From contig CM047427.1 of NCBI GenBank assembly GCA_026168455.1, positions 38,010,905 to 38,074,904 on the forward strand: a DNA stretch of 64,000 nucleotides. Reading direction: 5' to 3'. The notes below the pieces were generated by a model that was not told where the DNA came from, ran no database searches, and worked only from the letters and a program-made list of their open reading frames with translations. The position numbers and the translations under genes are program-made. The DNA comes from Theocolax elegans. Its lineage: Eukaryota > Arthropoda > Insecta > Hymenoptera > Cerocephalidae. Positions 11,411 through 23,719 of this stretch are shown one piece after another (position 1 is the first letter of the stretch; each line of letters opens with the position of its first letter).

Positions 11411-12300
11411 AGGTGGCCTGATATACGAGAGAAGTCTCGGCTCGTTTGGCCCCGCAATATGTTCGCTCTTTTCTTATTTTGATACGTTTCGCGCGTGTGT
11501 TGTACGTATACGCGTTGTGTACATGTACTGTATGTATATATGTACGCACTTATATATGTATGTGTCGAATATATTGTTGGCGGCTAGACGTCGTTGGGAT
11601 ATAAATATCATTTACGATATTATGTATTCAATCTCACTAGTGTACAGGACTCCCTTCGGGGAGGTCCTCGTTTTTGATATGTTAAGTGGAGGGTTTTGTG
11701 CGGTGGTAAAAACCTTTTAATTGTTATATATCATTTTTTCTTTAGTTTATATTCAGTTTTTAATATTTATTTTAATTGACAGTTGCGTGCGATATCGATA
11801 GAGAAGTTTATGTTCATCCAATATGTAAATTAATACCTCTGCGCTTTTTTATTGGTAAGATTGTGTTGTGCGTTAATTTATCAATTTTATTATGTTATAT
11901 TTGCAATTTGAATTTTAAAAGTGGTTTTTTTTCGTTGTTTTTGTATAGCCTTGAAAAGGGACGGCTACTGTTTTGATTACTCATAATCAAAGCTGTTTAA
12001 TATAAGAAAAAGAGGGTGGTTCGAGGACAATGAGGTATCGTGCAACTTAATACTAAAATAAAACACAGTAATTAACGTTAACAGAAGAAAATAGAATATT
12101 TATTAAAAGACAAAATACTGGCTTTAAAAAACCCCAGATTAAGTGGGGAAAAAGCCTTAGTATTATTTAATTGATTATAATAAGTATAAATTGACATGAA
12201 AAAGATAAACATTAACTTGATAATTAAACTATTGATAATTACATTATAAAATAACCGTTTCAAAACAACTTCGGAAACTTAATGTGTATTATCCTTAAAT
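11411..12300. other. Region without a recognised gene
   Basis: Mixed AT-rich sequence with short open frames on both strands. None shows a motif or a convincing composition. I see nothing else. Confidence 0.5.
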
Positions 12301-12309
12301 TATACCTAT

Positions 12310-12960
12310 TCAAGCGGTACCGCTGTCGCCAATGAATCCGAAGGCGCTACTCGTGGGCCGCTGGTCCTCGCTGTGTTACGGTGGTTCGTCGCTCAGGAGA
12401 TCCGTCACTTTGGATAACGTCCTGAGCGAGTGTCGACTTCGGGTTCCCCTCTTGGAACTTACCGAAAGCCGGCCACAAGGAAACTAGTTCCGTAAACCTG
12501 GGGTTAGCAGTTGTACAACTATCGCCGAACCCTGCCCAATTTGGGGTTAGCAGCTGCACAACTATCGCCTAACCCAATCACAACGTGAAGCTATATGCTC
12601 ACAGACACAAGGATCAGAACAAACGGCCCCACACGATATCGTTAACACTCGCGATGCAATCCGTACCACACACTCAGACGCCCGGCCAAAAACGTTCGTC
12701 GACTCCCGTAGGTAGCACCCGAAGCTTCCACCGACGCACGAACCGATCACCTCGAACGCACGAGCGTAAATGCCGAATGACGTTCAAGTCGCAACTCAAT
12801 CGTCCTAACTGCACCAGAAAGGAGGGTGGGGGCGTAATGCTCTTTTGGACCCCGTACGTACTAATATACGAAGTATATCGACGACCTGTCATACCTCGGA
12901 ACTCATGATGCTACCTATGGTCAAGACCCGAGCGGGATTTCCCGGGTGACGCGCCACTGA
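12310..12960. other. GC-richer block with a short direct repeat, possible retroelement remnant
   Basis: This block is much richer in GC and CpG than its surroundings. It contains two copies of GGGGTTAGCAG followed by ACAACTATCGCC (near 12500 and 12543). The texture resembles the LTR-like blocks at 15.0-18.1 kb, but no TG..CA ends or target duplication were found. No protein motif was recognised. Confidence 0.35.
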
Positions 12961-13255
12961 TGTTTATTAGCGGTAATAAAATCATCCGTGCAAGAATACC
13001 GAAATATGAGACATTAATTATTCACGAATTGGAAAATCCCGAAGCCCGCTTGTACCTGCCTGTTTAAGCATGTCCTAACTCGAATTGAGCGAAACCTTGC
13101 ACATTTTAATGGAAATATTATTATTACGTTCAAAAATACGCGACGCGCCGAACTAGAGACGATATAGAAAATAAATATACTATTTCCCGCGATTCAAAGC
13201 GCATATTGGCGCGAACAGCTACAATACGTCCGAAACGTCGGCAATTAATAAAAAT

Positions 13256-14073
13256 TTGTGTTCGTGGAGATCAATAAACCCTTATTTTTTATTAAGTATG
13301 TATTTATTAGAAACAGAACGTTATTTAAGGAATGAATTTGTTTATAATAATCAAAATGAAAATATGGGCTCTGTAACTAAAGGGAAAAATAAATTGGATG
13401 TAATTATAAATCAAAACGCAAATTTTAAAAGAGGGTGCAAATTACGAATTACGGGAGAAATGGAAGAAACAGGTTTTTATTTATATGCTGCTAAAATATT
13501 ATAAATACTTCTCTTAAAATTAATACAAACATTTATTTATTTAAGTTATAAATTAATTTTAGGAGGTGAAGTTTTATTTAGATCCATTTAAAATAATCCA
13601 AAATTTTAATAAGTAGTTAATAATTACTACAATTTAGTAAATATATGCACTTTACTATTGTAAGTAATTTAATTTTTCATTAACACTTAATTATTAAAAT
13701 ATAACTTTAAGCATTATAAGAATTCATACAATTTAAAATTTACAGTTAATATTGAATATGCCTCAATTTTTTTTATTTTTTTTATTATTATTCCTATTCT
13801 GAATTTATTACACTAAATTTTGGCAAAAATTTTTATTTATAAATTATAATCATATTTAAAAAAAAGCTAAGTTTTTTGTATAAAACTAACACACTATAAC
13901 GGTATCTTCAAGGTATTATGTAAAAAATCTGTTCAATTTATAAGGTGTGCATGGTAGTGAAAAAAAATACAATTCGAAACATTATTTTAAATAAATTAAT
14001 TACAAAAAATTTTTTTCGAAATTAAAAGAAGGGGGTGGAGCACGAAGCGCGCAGGGTGGCGGAGCCCCCCTAG
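13256..14073 (+). mobile_element. Helitron-like non-autonomous element, copy 1 (5' part missing)
   Basis: This segment matches 45386-46916 apart from an insertion in that copy. It ends with a GC-rich hairpin remnant (GGGTGGCGGAGCCCCCC) and CTAG followed by T, then (TA)n. A 3' hairpin with CTRR and insertion before T are Helitron features, although here the hairpin touches the CTAG instead of standing some bases before it. The assignment is therefore tentative. Confidence 0.4.
13296..13504 (+). CDS. Small protein with an OB-fold-like pattern, in the Helitron-like repeat
   Basis: This is a 69-codon frame from the ATG at 13296. I do not recognise the family with certainty. The C-terminal half (GSVTKGKNKLDVIINQNANF, then RGCKLRITGEMEE and LYAAKIL) alternates as expected of OB-fold strands in RPA-like single-strand DNA-binding proteins, which some Helitrons carry. 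The second copy at 45386-45595 has stops in the same frame. It may be the tail of a longer protein whose upstream part is gone. Confidence 0.3.
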
Positions 14074-14096
14074 TATATAAATATATATATATATAT

Positions 14097-14941
14097 GGGA
14101 GATTCCATGTGAAGTGATCCAGTTAAAAAATAAAATTTACTCAATATTATTAGTATAAATTTACCTCAATATTACTAAAATATACTATTTATTATTAGTT
14201 ACTGATACTTTTATTCGATTATTAAATTAATATTTAATTATTATTTAATTTTATTGATATTATTAAAAAGTTTCAGGTATAACTACTTATACCTACTGTT
14301 TTGTATTTGTAAGCAACTTAGAAATTAAAAAGTATCAGTGACTAATAATAAATAGTATATTTTAGTAATATTGAGGAATAATAGTGCCATATTGTTTGAA
14401 TGCAAGTATACGGTTAGTCTGTTATTTCATAAAATGCATTCGCTCTCTTTTTTTAAGAAATTTGCCTAAAAACACCATAACTTTGTCTGAAATGCTCTGC
14501 CGCACTCAAACTTTGCATTATTTTGAAGGTAATTAATCATCGATGAATTAGATTTTTGGATGGATAAAATATTTTTGATCGTACAACCCTTTTTTTACTA
14601 TAAAGGTTTTTATTGATTATAACTATATTCAAAGTTTTAAAATAATATAAATGAAATATTTCAACTGATTCTTCTTATTAATAAACTTTTAAATTAATAA
14701 ACTTTTTCAAATTTAATGTATATAAGAAAAAATTGTTAGATTTTGAGTTATTAAGTGATAAAAATGGCCAAAAAGTCGATTTTTTCAAAAAATTCGATTT
14801 TTTGATTGGCTACAGCTTTGGTACTAATTGTAATTCAGGTCTAAAAATTTAGCTACACACAATTCAAGTAGTTTTTTACTGATTCCATACATTAAAACAA
14901 AATTTTATTTTTTAACTGGATCACTTCACATGGAATCTCCC
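14097..14941. mobile_element. Palindromic (TA)n-inserted element, family B copy 1
   Basis: The ends are inverted: GGGAGATTCCATGTGAAGTG on the left and its complement on the right, followed inward by ATCCAGTTAAAAAATAAAA. It sits inside (TA)n. The right arm matches both arms of the longer copy at 46954-48313, while the left arm here is shortened. There is no convincing coding frame. Confidence 0.75.
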
Positions 14942-14949
14942 ATATATAT

Positions 14950-15961
14950 TGTAACGGTAAGGTATTGCTTACGTTACCGTTTGACGAATTCGAGCAACAC
15001 GAGCGAACAGTATCGTAATGTTCGCATCGGCTCGGGCCGGCGAGATTCGGCTCGGTTCGGATCGTCGTGGCTACACGGGCGAGATCGACTTTGCGTGCGA
15101 AAGATTCGCGCACGCTCAGAGAGGAGAGTGAAAGCCGCCTTCACACGCGACAGGTTTGTTCCCCCGCGTCACGTGTTCTAAGTTTGCCGTGCTGTATTTT
15201 ACCATGTGTTTCGTTTGTGTATTTCGACTGCAGGCCGATCCTGCATTTACAGTGAGTGTTGCAATACCGTGAATCGACCTGCAGTTACACAACCTCAGTG
15301 CACAGGCGAACGGACTACTAGTCCCATACCGCAGCGAGAGTTAGAGAGAGAGAGAGAGAGAAAGTGAGCGAACGATCGGCTGGTCGTTGTTGACCAACGA
15401 CTAGGGCAACTAATAAAGTAATTGGTACCACTTCACGCGATCGTATTTTATTCATTAATTGCGTTATACCAGTCCCGTTGACTGAGTATACAATTTTAGT
15501 TCGCGATATTTTCCCCCCTCTCTCTACAAGTCGACCGTTTACCGACTTGTAATAATAGCGTAGACCTCGGCTACGATTAGAGGTTATGCTTGTTATTTAT
15601 TTTTATATTGATTTCAAGAAATTCATTTTTATTAACACAAAATCAATCCGGTATTCGAGAATTGAATTTAACCTACGTCCGATTTCTTCCGTGATCCTTA
15701 GAGCTCGTATAGTTCTGGTTGACAAGTGCTCGACGCAATATCCCTGTTTCGCGGTCAATTTTAGATTTGATTTTTAGCTAGTTGTTATCTGAAACCAGAC
15801 CTCGGTTTCAGGCTAACACTTGACTGATTTGGTAGAGCAAACAGGTAATCGCCGCCGGAACGCTGGAAAAAATACGATTATTTAAATTCGGTAAGTTTAA
15901 CTGTACCGCTGAGCAGCCGCGATAATAAAATAAACATCCGTGCGGCAACCAAACTGTTACA
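14950..15961 (+). mobile_element. Solo LTR candidate 1
   Basis: A 1,012-bp block begins TGTAACGG and ends CTGTTACA, with TATAT on both sides. It is GC- and CpG-rich against an AT-rich background and contains an AATAAA-type signal near 15413 (CTAATAAAGT). TG..CA ends with short inverted repeats, 5-bp flank duplication and a polyadenylation signal point to a solo LTR, probably of a Gypsy-type element. No internal retroelement genes are next to it. Confidence 0.65.
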
Positions 15962-15977
15962 ATATATATACATATAT

Positions 15978-17025
15978 TGTGACATGGTATTCGCGAACCC
16001 GGTACACATAATTATTTTTAATAATTAAAATTAACCGTTGGGCCGCGTTGCCCAATACCGTGCACACAATTAATTTATTTGTTTTTCCGAACTGCGGCTG
16101 TCGCCAGGAACGCGAGTTCGCTGGGACGAACGGTGTGGAGGATTCGGGCAATCTTCCTTGCCTCGACACGATTATTTTAAATTAAGAAGGGATGTCGGCG
16201 GGAGCGGGGAGAAATAATAATTACACTCACAATTAAAATAAAAATGAATAAACCATTTATTCCATTAATTTAACATTTGGCCATCTAGGCCTCGTGCTGC
16301 GACAATGTTACTTTCGCGCGGGCGGAAGTATCGGGAGTCAACCGGATCGAGATCCTCGCCTGCGGTTGACTCGATCCCGATCTCCGCTATTCGGGCAGCG
16401 GCGTACCCGAATACACTCCCGAGCTCACACACTCAAACACTCGGGAAGGGGGGGGGGGGGACGCGCGGTAGTATGAATAAAAACTTACCGGGATGCGCCC
16501 CGTGAATGGCCCAGCCGATCCGTGTCCCTTTGGCCTCCTGGGCAACGGAGGACCAACGTCGGCTGTGGTGTTGGAGAGGTGGCCCTTTGCCGCGGCGAGT
16601 GCCTCGCGAACCGCGTCCGCACTCACTCACACACTTCCCGTCCTACTCACACACCAAATGTCACCCGCGGCTAACCTCGCAAGGATAATCCGGGTTCCGA
16701 CGGCTTTTGCGCCTCACGCGCCTTGACTTAGCCGTAAACACTATAACGATCACACCGCATTTAGTTCGTCCGCCTCGAGCGGCGGATCGGGACGTACTGA
16801 TTAGGCAATGGCCTAATTTTCCGAAAAAGGGATGAGAGTGGGAAACACACACGCACTTTCGCGCTCTCATCCCTACGTACTATTGTGCGCATAATTGTAC
16901 ATTAGTACAAAAACAAACAAGTGTCGTCGGTTGGCCTTGACATACGAAAGGCTCCGACGACTTACAATTCGCGAATTTAAATATTCTATTCGTCGTGAAC
17001 AGATTGTGTGACGATTTCCGTCACA
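15978..17025. mobile_element. Solo LTR candidate 2
   Basis: A 1,048-bp block starts TGTGACATGG and ends TTCCGTCACA, between two (TA)n tracts. It carries AATAAA words near 16247 and 16470. It is 16 bp from LTR candidate 1 but is not the same sequence, so the two are not a pair from one element. The strand is uncertain. Confidence 0.6.
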
Positions 17026-17044
17026 ATATATATATATATATATG

Positions 17045-17556
17045 TGGAGTGGTTCTCTGTGAAATCGAAGATGAAAAAAATTTATATCGCTATAACTGTG
17101 GGAACATGTTTTAGAGGTATCCAGTAATTCTCCTGAATTTTTCCAGATTTTTTGGTGCCATTATCAACTTTTCATTACAAATACTTTTAAAGACATAAAT
17201 GTATGCTGTCACACTCTTGTAAGCCATTTAAACCTTAAATAGTGAAAATCAGCAATTCTGCTCCGGACTCTGGTAACTTAAAAGTATTTTTAATGAAAAG
17301 TTCGGAAAATTTTACAAAAAAAGTCATACTTATGTTTTTAGTGAAAAATGCATCCCCTGGGAGCTAAAAATTCATGAAAATGGGCATATAATGCAAAAAA
17401 GTGCTAAAATGTCCACTTTGACTCTCTGTAACTTAAAATAATGGCCCAGAAAAAATCTGAAAAAATTCAGGAGAACTACTGGATACCTCTAAAACATATT
17501 CCCACAGTTATAGGAATATTTATTTTTTTCATCTTCGATCTCACAGAGAACCACCC
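17045..17556. mobile_element. Palindromic (TA)n-inserted element, family A short copy
   Basis: Inverted ends contain GTGGTTCTCTGTGA and ATCGAAGATGAAAAAAAT. The arms continue with GTGGGAACATGTTTTAGAGG and ATCCAGTA. It is a shortened version of the 1.65-kb copy at 61407-63055, retaining parts of both arms. Confidence 0.75.
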
Positions 17557-17584
<28 letters not shown>

Positions 17585-17587
<3 letters not shown>

Positions 17588-18126
17588 GACGAGTGACGAT
17601 ATGGAGAGTCACTCGAGATGTTTCTCGGTCGCTTGGCTCGTACGGCCGTCGGATGGGACTGAGCAGGGGCGGTGGGAGGAGGGACGGTAGAGAGTCGGAG
17701 AGATTCATTCTCTCGTGTGTCGTGGAACTAAGAGGTACCCTCAGAGAGCTCCCGACGAGAACAGATCGGTCGAAGGAAAGGAGGCACCCCGAGTCATCAG
17801 AGGAGCACAAGTAAGACGCTTCTCGTTCTTTAACCCTATTATCGGGGAACCGTCCGGAAAGGCCAACGATCTCGTATAATCCGCGCGCTCTCTTCATGCC
17901 GCTACTTCGCATCCGCATACCATTTAGTTTTGATCGTGTCTCAACCGGTCGTGCGTTTGCGTACGCCTACTAGTATTCGCGCGTTGTTATTTGTGTAATT
18001 CTGTGAAGTTTCAAATAAAGGATTAATCAATTTCATTTTTCGGCTCTCACTTATCCAGATTTCTCGTATTACCCCTGGACTCCCACTCCCTGATCCGGGA
18101 CGCAGACGAGCTCGCGGTACTCGTCA
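17585..18126 (+). mobile_element. LTR-like block 3
   Basis: It begins TGTGACGAGTGACG directly after (TA)n and ends near ACTCGTCAC. The first and last bases are near-complementary, but the final CA is not clear. It contains a polyadenylation signal (CAAATAAAGG at 18014). It is GC-rich like LTR candidates 1 and 2. It may be an LTR truncated at its 3' end. Confidence 0.45.
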
Positions 18127-19310
18127 CTGATATTAAGATATTAAACTAGAAAGAGAATTAACAAGGATTTTTAATCATTTGTTGAGGAAATCGGAGAACT
18201 GGAGTAACGAAGAAAAAAATAAACAAAAAGGAGAACAACACAACCATACCACTACCACTGTCTAATCCTGTTCCTACGTGGATCTTGTACCATCCCCCGA
18301 CGGCCTGATGATAATGGACAAAGACAGTGACGACGATGATGATCTTGGAACTCGCGCAGTCACTAAACTCGGCAAAAACTGTCCATATTCAAATTGAAGA
18401 ATAGATGCCGCCATGCTTGCGTGCAGCATATCCTGCCGTCCGCTAGTACATTTTGGTCGCCGCTGTAGAGGGTGACGAATCCTGTTGCTCTTACTTATGC
18501 ACGCCGCGGCGCATGGTGGCGCACCGAGAAGGGGGCACGACGGAACGAGTGGGAAAAGGCCACATGTAACATGTGCGTACGAGAGAGAAAGCACTTCCAC
18601 CTGTTGCATTAGTGGAGGCACAATGTCTGTTCCTCAGCGAAATAGAGTTATTTTGCTATCCCGTCACTGATTAGATAAAGAATAGGGCGGGTATAGTTGG
18701 CGCGGACAGTGGTATTATTTCTTTACGTCTGGAATCGAAGAGATGTTATTGGTAAAAGAAATAAGGAAGAAGACGACAATTCTACGAGCCTCGATCGCCA
18801 TTCGTAGCCGGTCCGTCAAATAAAATAGTACACTCGTTTTCAACATCATATTTCTTTTACAAATTTTCGTGTAAAATAATAGGTAGATTATTAGTTAACC
18901 CGTTCTTCGAAGAAGGAGATTTTCTATTCAGAAAGTGGGCTATACGGCCACTAAGATTATTCGTAATCGTGTCGAAGGAGAAACCGGGGATTTCTTGCAG
19001 GTCGCATAAAGCCTCCCTGCGAGACCTTACCACCATTTTCGGCACGTGACGCGGAATTATTGAATATTTGGTAGTGTCGCGTCATTATAGACGCAACGTA
19101 CACACATGCGCGTACATATACACACACATACGCACACACGTGCGCAAGCATTTTATACTCAAAGTAGGATGTCCTCGTCAAGACAGGAAACGCCTTAAAA
19201 AATTCTAGCCAATAACTTAATTAGAACATGCATGACAAAGAATAAATTAATTAAGTAAATGTACAATGATGTAACCAAATCTGATTGGTCAAGAGGAACC
19301 AAAACTCTAC
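18127..19310. other. Region without a recognised gene
   Basis: Mixed-composition sequence with short open frames on both strands, none with a motif. A CA-rich stretch lies at 19098-19145. Confidence 0.45.
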
Positions 19311-19425
19311 CCCAAACCCTTGATATAAATAGGGATGTCGCGCCAGGGGTGTGTGCTCTTGCTCTTTAGTCCTTTCTCAAGTAAGGTAAAATCCTGTATC
19401 CAAAATTTAACGCGAAATAAAGCAA
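19311..19425 (+). promoter_or_regulatory. Possible LTR-type promoter and polyadenylation signal
   Basis: GATATAAATAG at 19320-19330 is followed within about 100 bp by CGAAATAAAGC near 19413. A CCAAT-like GATTGGTC lies upstream. TATA box and AATAAA this close together is typical of a retroelement LTR R region. I could not find the LTR ends, so the call is weak. Confidence 0.35.
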
Positions 19426-19861
19426 GAAAATCGAAAGTGATTGTTCAGTATCTTTAAACCTTTAAACACCAGTCATTTTCCTATCCCTTTTAAAATCCCA
19501 ATTAGTCTATACCGCATTTCTATTGTAAGGGACTCTTTGCATCGAGGTTCAACGAGAGCGAGAAAGGCAGCTGAGCAGTTGCAGCCACCGGTCAGCCGTA
19601 GATCTCCCGCCCGATAAGGTTGGTTGTTTTCCTTACCTCGCCTTCACTCATTGTTGCACCTCGGGGAACCCATGCACGTAAATTTCGGAAGGGTCTATGA
19701 CCTGTGCTATACCGAGGAGTATTGCCACCCATCCTTGACGCTATATGCGTACTAAAACGGGGAACTTCTATTTTTAATTGAAATTCAGTCCATTTAATTT
19801 TTCTGCTTTACGTCTACCCTAGGACGTAACAGTAGTAATGTTCGTGGTTATCGGAAAAAAT

Positions 19862-20095
19862 TCTTGTGAGATCTCACGCGAGAAATTAAAAAAAAAATCA
19901 TAAATATGTCTGAATCGCTTTAAAACCTTCATTTTTGAGCTTATCTGGGGGGTGTTATCACTAATAAAGTGACCCCCTATACTATTAAATTGATTTCTTA
20001 TTTTTTTGGAAGTTTGAGCAGTGTTCTCATTGAAAAGTCACATGAGATTTTGGCATGAGATCTCACGTGAGATTTTGTATTAGGGTAAGACATTT
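19862..20095 (+). repeat. CTCACGTGAG repeat, single arm
   Basis: This is one arm of the palindromic element at 20524-20992. It begins with GAGATCTCAC, contains a GGTGTTATCACT block, and ends GAGATCTCACGTGAGATTTT. It stands alone and in the same orientation as the right arm of the full copy. Confidence 0.7.
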
Positions 20096-20523
20096 ATTCA
20101 ACTTTTAGATAAATAGGCTTTCTACGCTGCTTTTCAATATTGTTTATAGACGTTGTTTCACTGTTAGTTTCCACCCATCGCGGCAACTTATAAAGTATTA
20201 GCGGACCACGTTGCAGCAACCTTCATAACAATGTTGGAATATTGCTGGAATAACGTTGCCACAACGTTGTGTGCTAGTAAGGATATGATGCTACATTGAT
20301 TCATCATTGATTTGACACTGATTCTGAACTGATACAACTCTAAATTTAAAATTTTAATTTTTAAAGTCATATTACTTTTTTTTATAATAATTAATTCAAA
20401 ATTGATTCAATACTGATTCAGTAATCATACAGCATTAATTCATTACTCATTTTTCATTGTTTCAGCAAAAATGAGTTTTGCGTTTTGGTGCGAGCTTATA
20501 CTACTGAGTCAGTATTGATTCTG
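20096..20523. other. AT-rich spacer without a gene
   Basis: Repetitive GATTCAATACTGATTCA-type words occur around 20400-20530. No frame or RNA is recognised. Confidence 0.4.
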
Positions 20524-20992
20524 ATCAATACCCTAACACAAAATCTCACGTGAGATCTCATGCCAAAATCGCATCCGACTTTTCACTCGGACCGCTGCTT
20601 AAACTTCTCAAATAATAGGAAATCAATTTATGAATATTGTGAGTCACTTACTAAGTGATAACAACCCCCAAATAAGTCCAAAAATCGAGGTTTGAAAGCG
20701 TTTCAGACATATTTTCGATTTTTAGAAATTTCTCACATGAGATCTCACGTGAGAAATTTTCAACGATCGAAAATATTTGTAAAAATCGAAAATATGCTTA
20801 AAACGCTTTGAAATCTTGATTTTTGAACTCATCTGGGAGGTGTTATCACTTAATAAGTGACTCACCATATACATAAATTGATTTCCTATTATTTGAGAAG
20901 TTTAAGCAGCGGTCCGGGTGAAAAGTGGGATGAGATTTTGGCATGAGATCTCACGTGAGTTCTCACGTGAGATTTTGTAATATGGTATCAAT
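20524..20992. mobile_element. Palindromic element built of two CTCACGTGAG arms
   Basis: The left arm (20524-20755) and right arm (20745-20992) are inverted copies. Both ends contain ACAAAATCTCACGTGAG and the centre contains GAGATCTCACGTGAG. It has no coding frame. The short CTCACGTGAG palindrome occurs at both ends and at the centre, so one element carries at least four copies of it. Confidence 0.65.
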
Positions 20993-23508
20993 ATATATTA
21001 TTTATTGAGTCCATACTGATTTCAGCACAGAATCAATACTGATTGATTCAATAAGAACTTTTTTGATGGGGAACTGTTTAATTCAATTATTAACACATTA
21101 TTTCAGTTAGTTACACGTATATATTGTTATAAACAATTACCTGCATTAAGATTTTTCCGCTAGAGCTTATATCTTCTTAAATCTGTTTTTTGGAATAATT
21201 CTATAAAAATATCTATTATCAATTTGCATTAATTTTTATACGCAATCGATTTCTGTAATTAGTTTTTTCCAATTAATATCCTGGGTGCTAACTTCATAAA
21301 ACCGTAGCGATGGAAAAAACGAATGCAGAATTGAAATTACCCTATATCTTATATCTTAATTACGAAAACTTCGCGTAGTTAATACCGCTGATAGAAAATG
21401 AAGTTGTTCATTATTTTAATAGTGGATTACAAATACTATAGACACTCATCGGCACCTATTTAATTTTTTAATTATTTTTTTAAATGGATGCATGCGCAGA
21501 CATTATTTATGCATTCATACGCGGATTCGATTTGTGAACAGGTAAATAGCGTAAATCGATATTTATAAAATCTCGGTGTATACTTCCAACTGCTTTATTC
21601 CTTTTTCATTTCATTTTTGTTGAGGTGTGTATTGACTTTTAAGTTTAGCACGTGTATTGCTGCTGAGATCGTTCGTGACCATATTTGGAATATAAATTTT
21701 TTATCTATCATTATAAAGCAGAAAGTTCGAATAGCTTTGTAGTTTAGTAAAGAATTTACTCATATTTTTGACAATGTTTGAATCAGCAGCCAGTCCAATC
21801 GTTGTTTTAAGTAAATACAAACCAAAGTTAATAATATACGTTATAATTCTTTTACATGTTTTATTTTTTAGGTCAAAATACCAAACGTGATTCCGGTAAA
21901 AAAGTACAGAAAGAAAACATTCACGCAGGAAAGGTAAAACTATTTCAATCGATTTATGGTTTATGATTTTTATTTGATACTCTAACATATTTTTAACTCA
22001 ATTTGTATTTTAATTTGTGAATACTTTTTATGAATATTTTTATCAAATATTTTGACCAAAAATATTTTGTTGTAAATTATATCAGTTTATATTTATTACC
22101 TGGTTTAGTTAAATGTCAGTGGTAATTTAAATATTTAAATATATTTTAAATATATTTTAAATTAAATATTTAAAATATTAAGAACTGCAATGTTGATATA
22201 GTACTAACAATGAATGTTATATAATCTTTTTATTTAATATCTTAAGTATAGATAGTGAAACTACAATATTCCTGGCATTGCTTTTTTACAAAATTTCAAA
22301 TATATTAGATACGATAAATGTAAACAAATATACCTCTTGTAGTACTTTGTTGCTGCCTCATGTTTACTCTGTACTGAATGTACAGGTAGATTATTTCTAA
22401 AGACTAGATTGATATCAAATACTTTTATTATTTAATAATAGGTACTTTACAATATTGTTATTTATATTATGGTATTCAAGATTTATTAACAAATTTGCAA
22501 TAATAATTTTTAATTGGAAAAGTAAATTAATTTTTTATTTTAAAATTTAAAGTAAAAATAAATACAGCAACTGATATATTACTTTTTATTGTTGCTATAA
22601 AATTGTTATTTACAATGTATTTTAAAAGTTTAAAAACAAATTGAAATTTTAGATTTATGTACATATATTGTAACTTTGACAATCAATAACTAAAGAAGCA
22701 ATAATCTTTGAAATTGTTTAAAAAAATTTATGTAATTGAGTTATTGTAAAAAAAGTTCATTAATTTATACTCTTTTATTTTTCATCTGTTTTTAAATTTT
22801 ATTGATTTTAGAATGACTTGATTATATAATATGATAATATAATTATTATAATATATTACAATTATTATAGAATTATTGAATGGTGCAAGTATGAGTACAT
22901 AAGTCTTTACATACAGCTAACTGACCCCTCATGTTATTGCTTTCGAATGTATTATTTATTTTTATGTTATCTATCAAAATTCACTTTATTTATCTTAAGT
23001 TTAGAAATTTTTTTTTGTTCGTTCACGCATAATAAAAAAAAGTCATCATATTTCATTCATTTCGAAATCTTTGAATTTTTGAAACATTATTTTGAATAAT
23101 GTGTATCCCTTTTCGAATAATCTAAAATAATAATTTTTAATGAATCAACTATGCTTACAATTCTGATTTAAAATATTATATCAAAGCACTAAGCATTGCT
23201 ATATGACTACAAGAATAAAAAAAATATTAATAAGAAAACCAAAATATTATAAATATAGATTTTATTTCTATATTTGTTGAATTGCATAAATCGTTGGACA
23301 TTTTACTCAGAATGGTTGATTTGTTTGAATTGTTTTAACTTTTACTTATTAAAGAGAGAACTGTTTAAAATCAATTTTATTATATATAATAGTTTTTGAT
23401 GTGTATATTTCAATTATCACAGATTTTGTTATTTTTAATATAATTTTGATTAAGTTATTAAGTGTTATATTGGACATACATATGTTTCATCCTTGTTCTT
23501 ATCTATTA
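20993..23508. other. AT-rich region without a recognised gene
   Basis: Very AT-rich. Short open frames (for example 21701-21988 on the minus strand) have low-complexity composition and no motif. I see no element ends or RNA genes. Confidence 0.5.
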
Positions 23509-23719
23509 AGAGGATGCCGAACAGGCATGCTTACCAACTTTTACAGATTCAAACTTTACAACGCGAATTTTTAATTTTTTAAAATTTTATGAGTTGTCCC
23601 CGCTAGCTTTTATCAAAACCTAGTGGGGACAACTCATAAAGTTACAAAAAAATATAAACTCCCGTTGTAAAGTTTGAATCCATAAATGTCGGTAAGCGTG
23701 CCTGTTCGGCGTCCTCTTA
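23507..23719. mobile_element. Short palindromic MITE with TA target duplication
   Basis: The 209-bp element at 23509-23717 is flanked by TA. The arms AGAGGATGCCGAACAGGC and GCCTGTTCGGCGTCCTCT are near-perfect inverted repeats, and the pairing continues through AACTTTACAACG. The centre has a second hairpin of ATGAGTTGTCCCC with its complement. TA target and terminal AGAGG suggest a Tc1/mariner-type MITE. Confidence 0.7.

Noticed and set aside
13200..13250. Possible third hammerhead (CGTCCGAAACGTCGGC)
   Set aside because: Only the GAAAC half is present; CTGATGA and stem II are missing. At most it is a PLE remnant.
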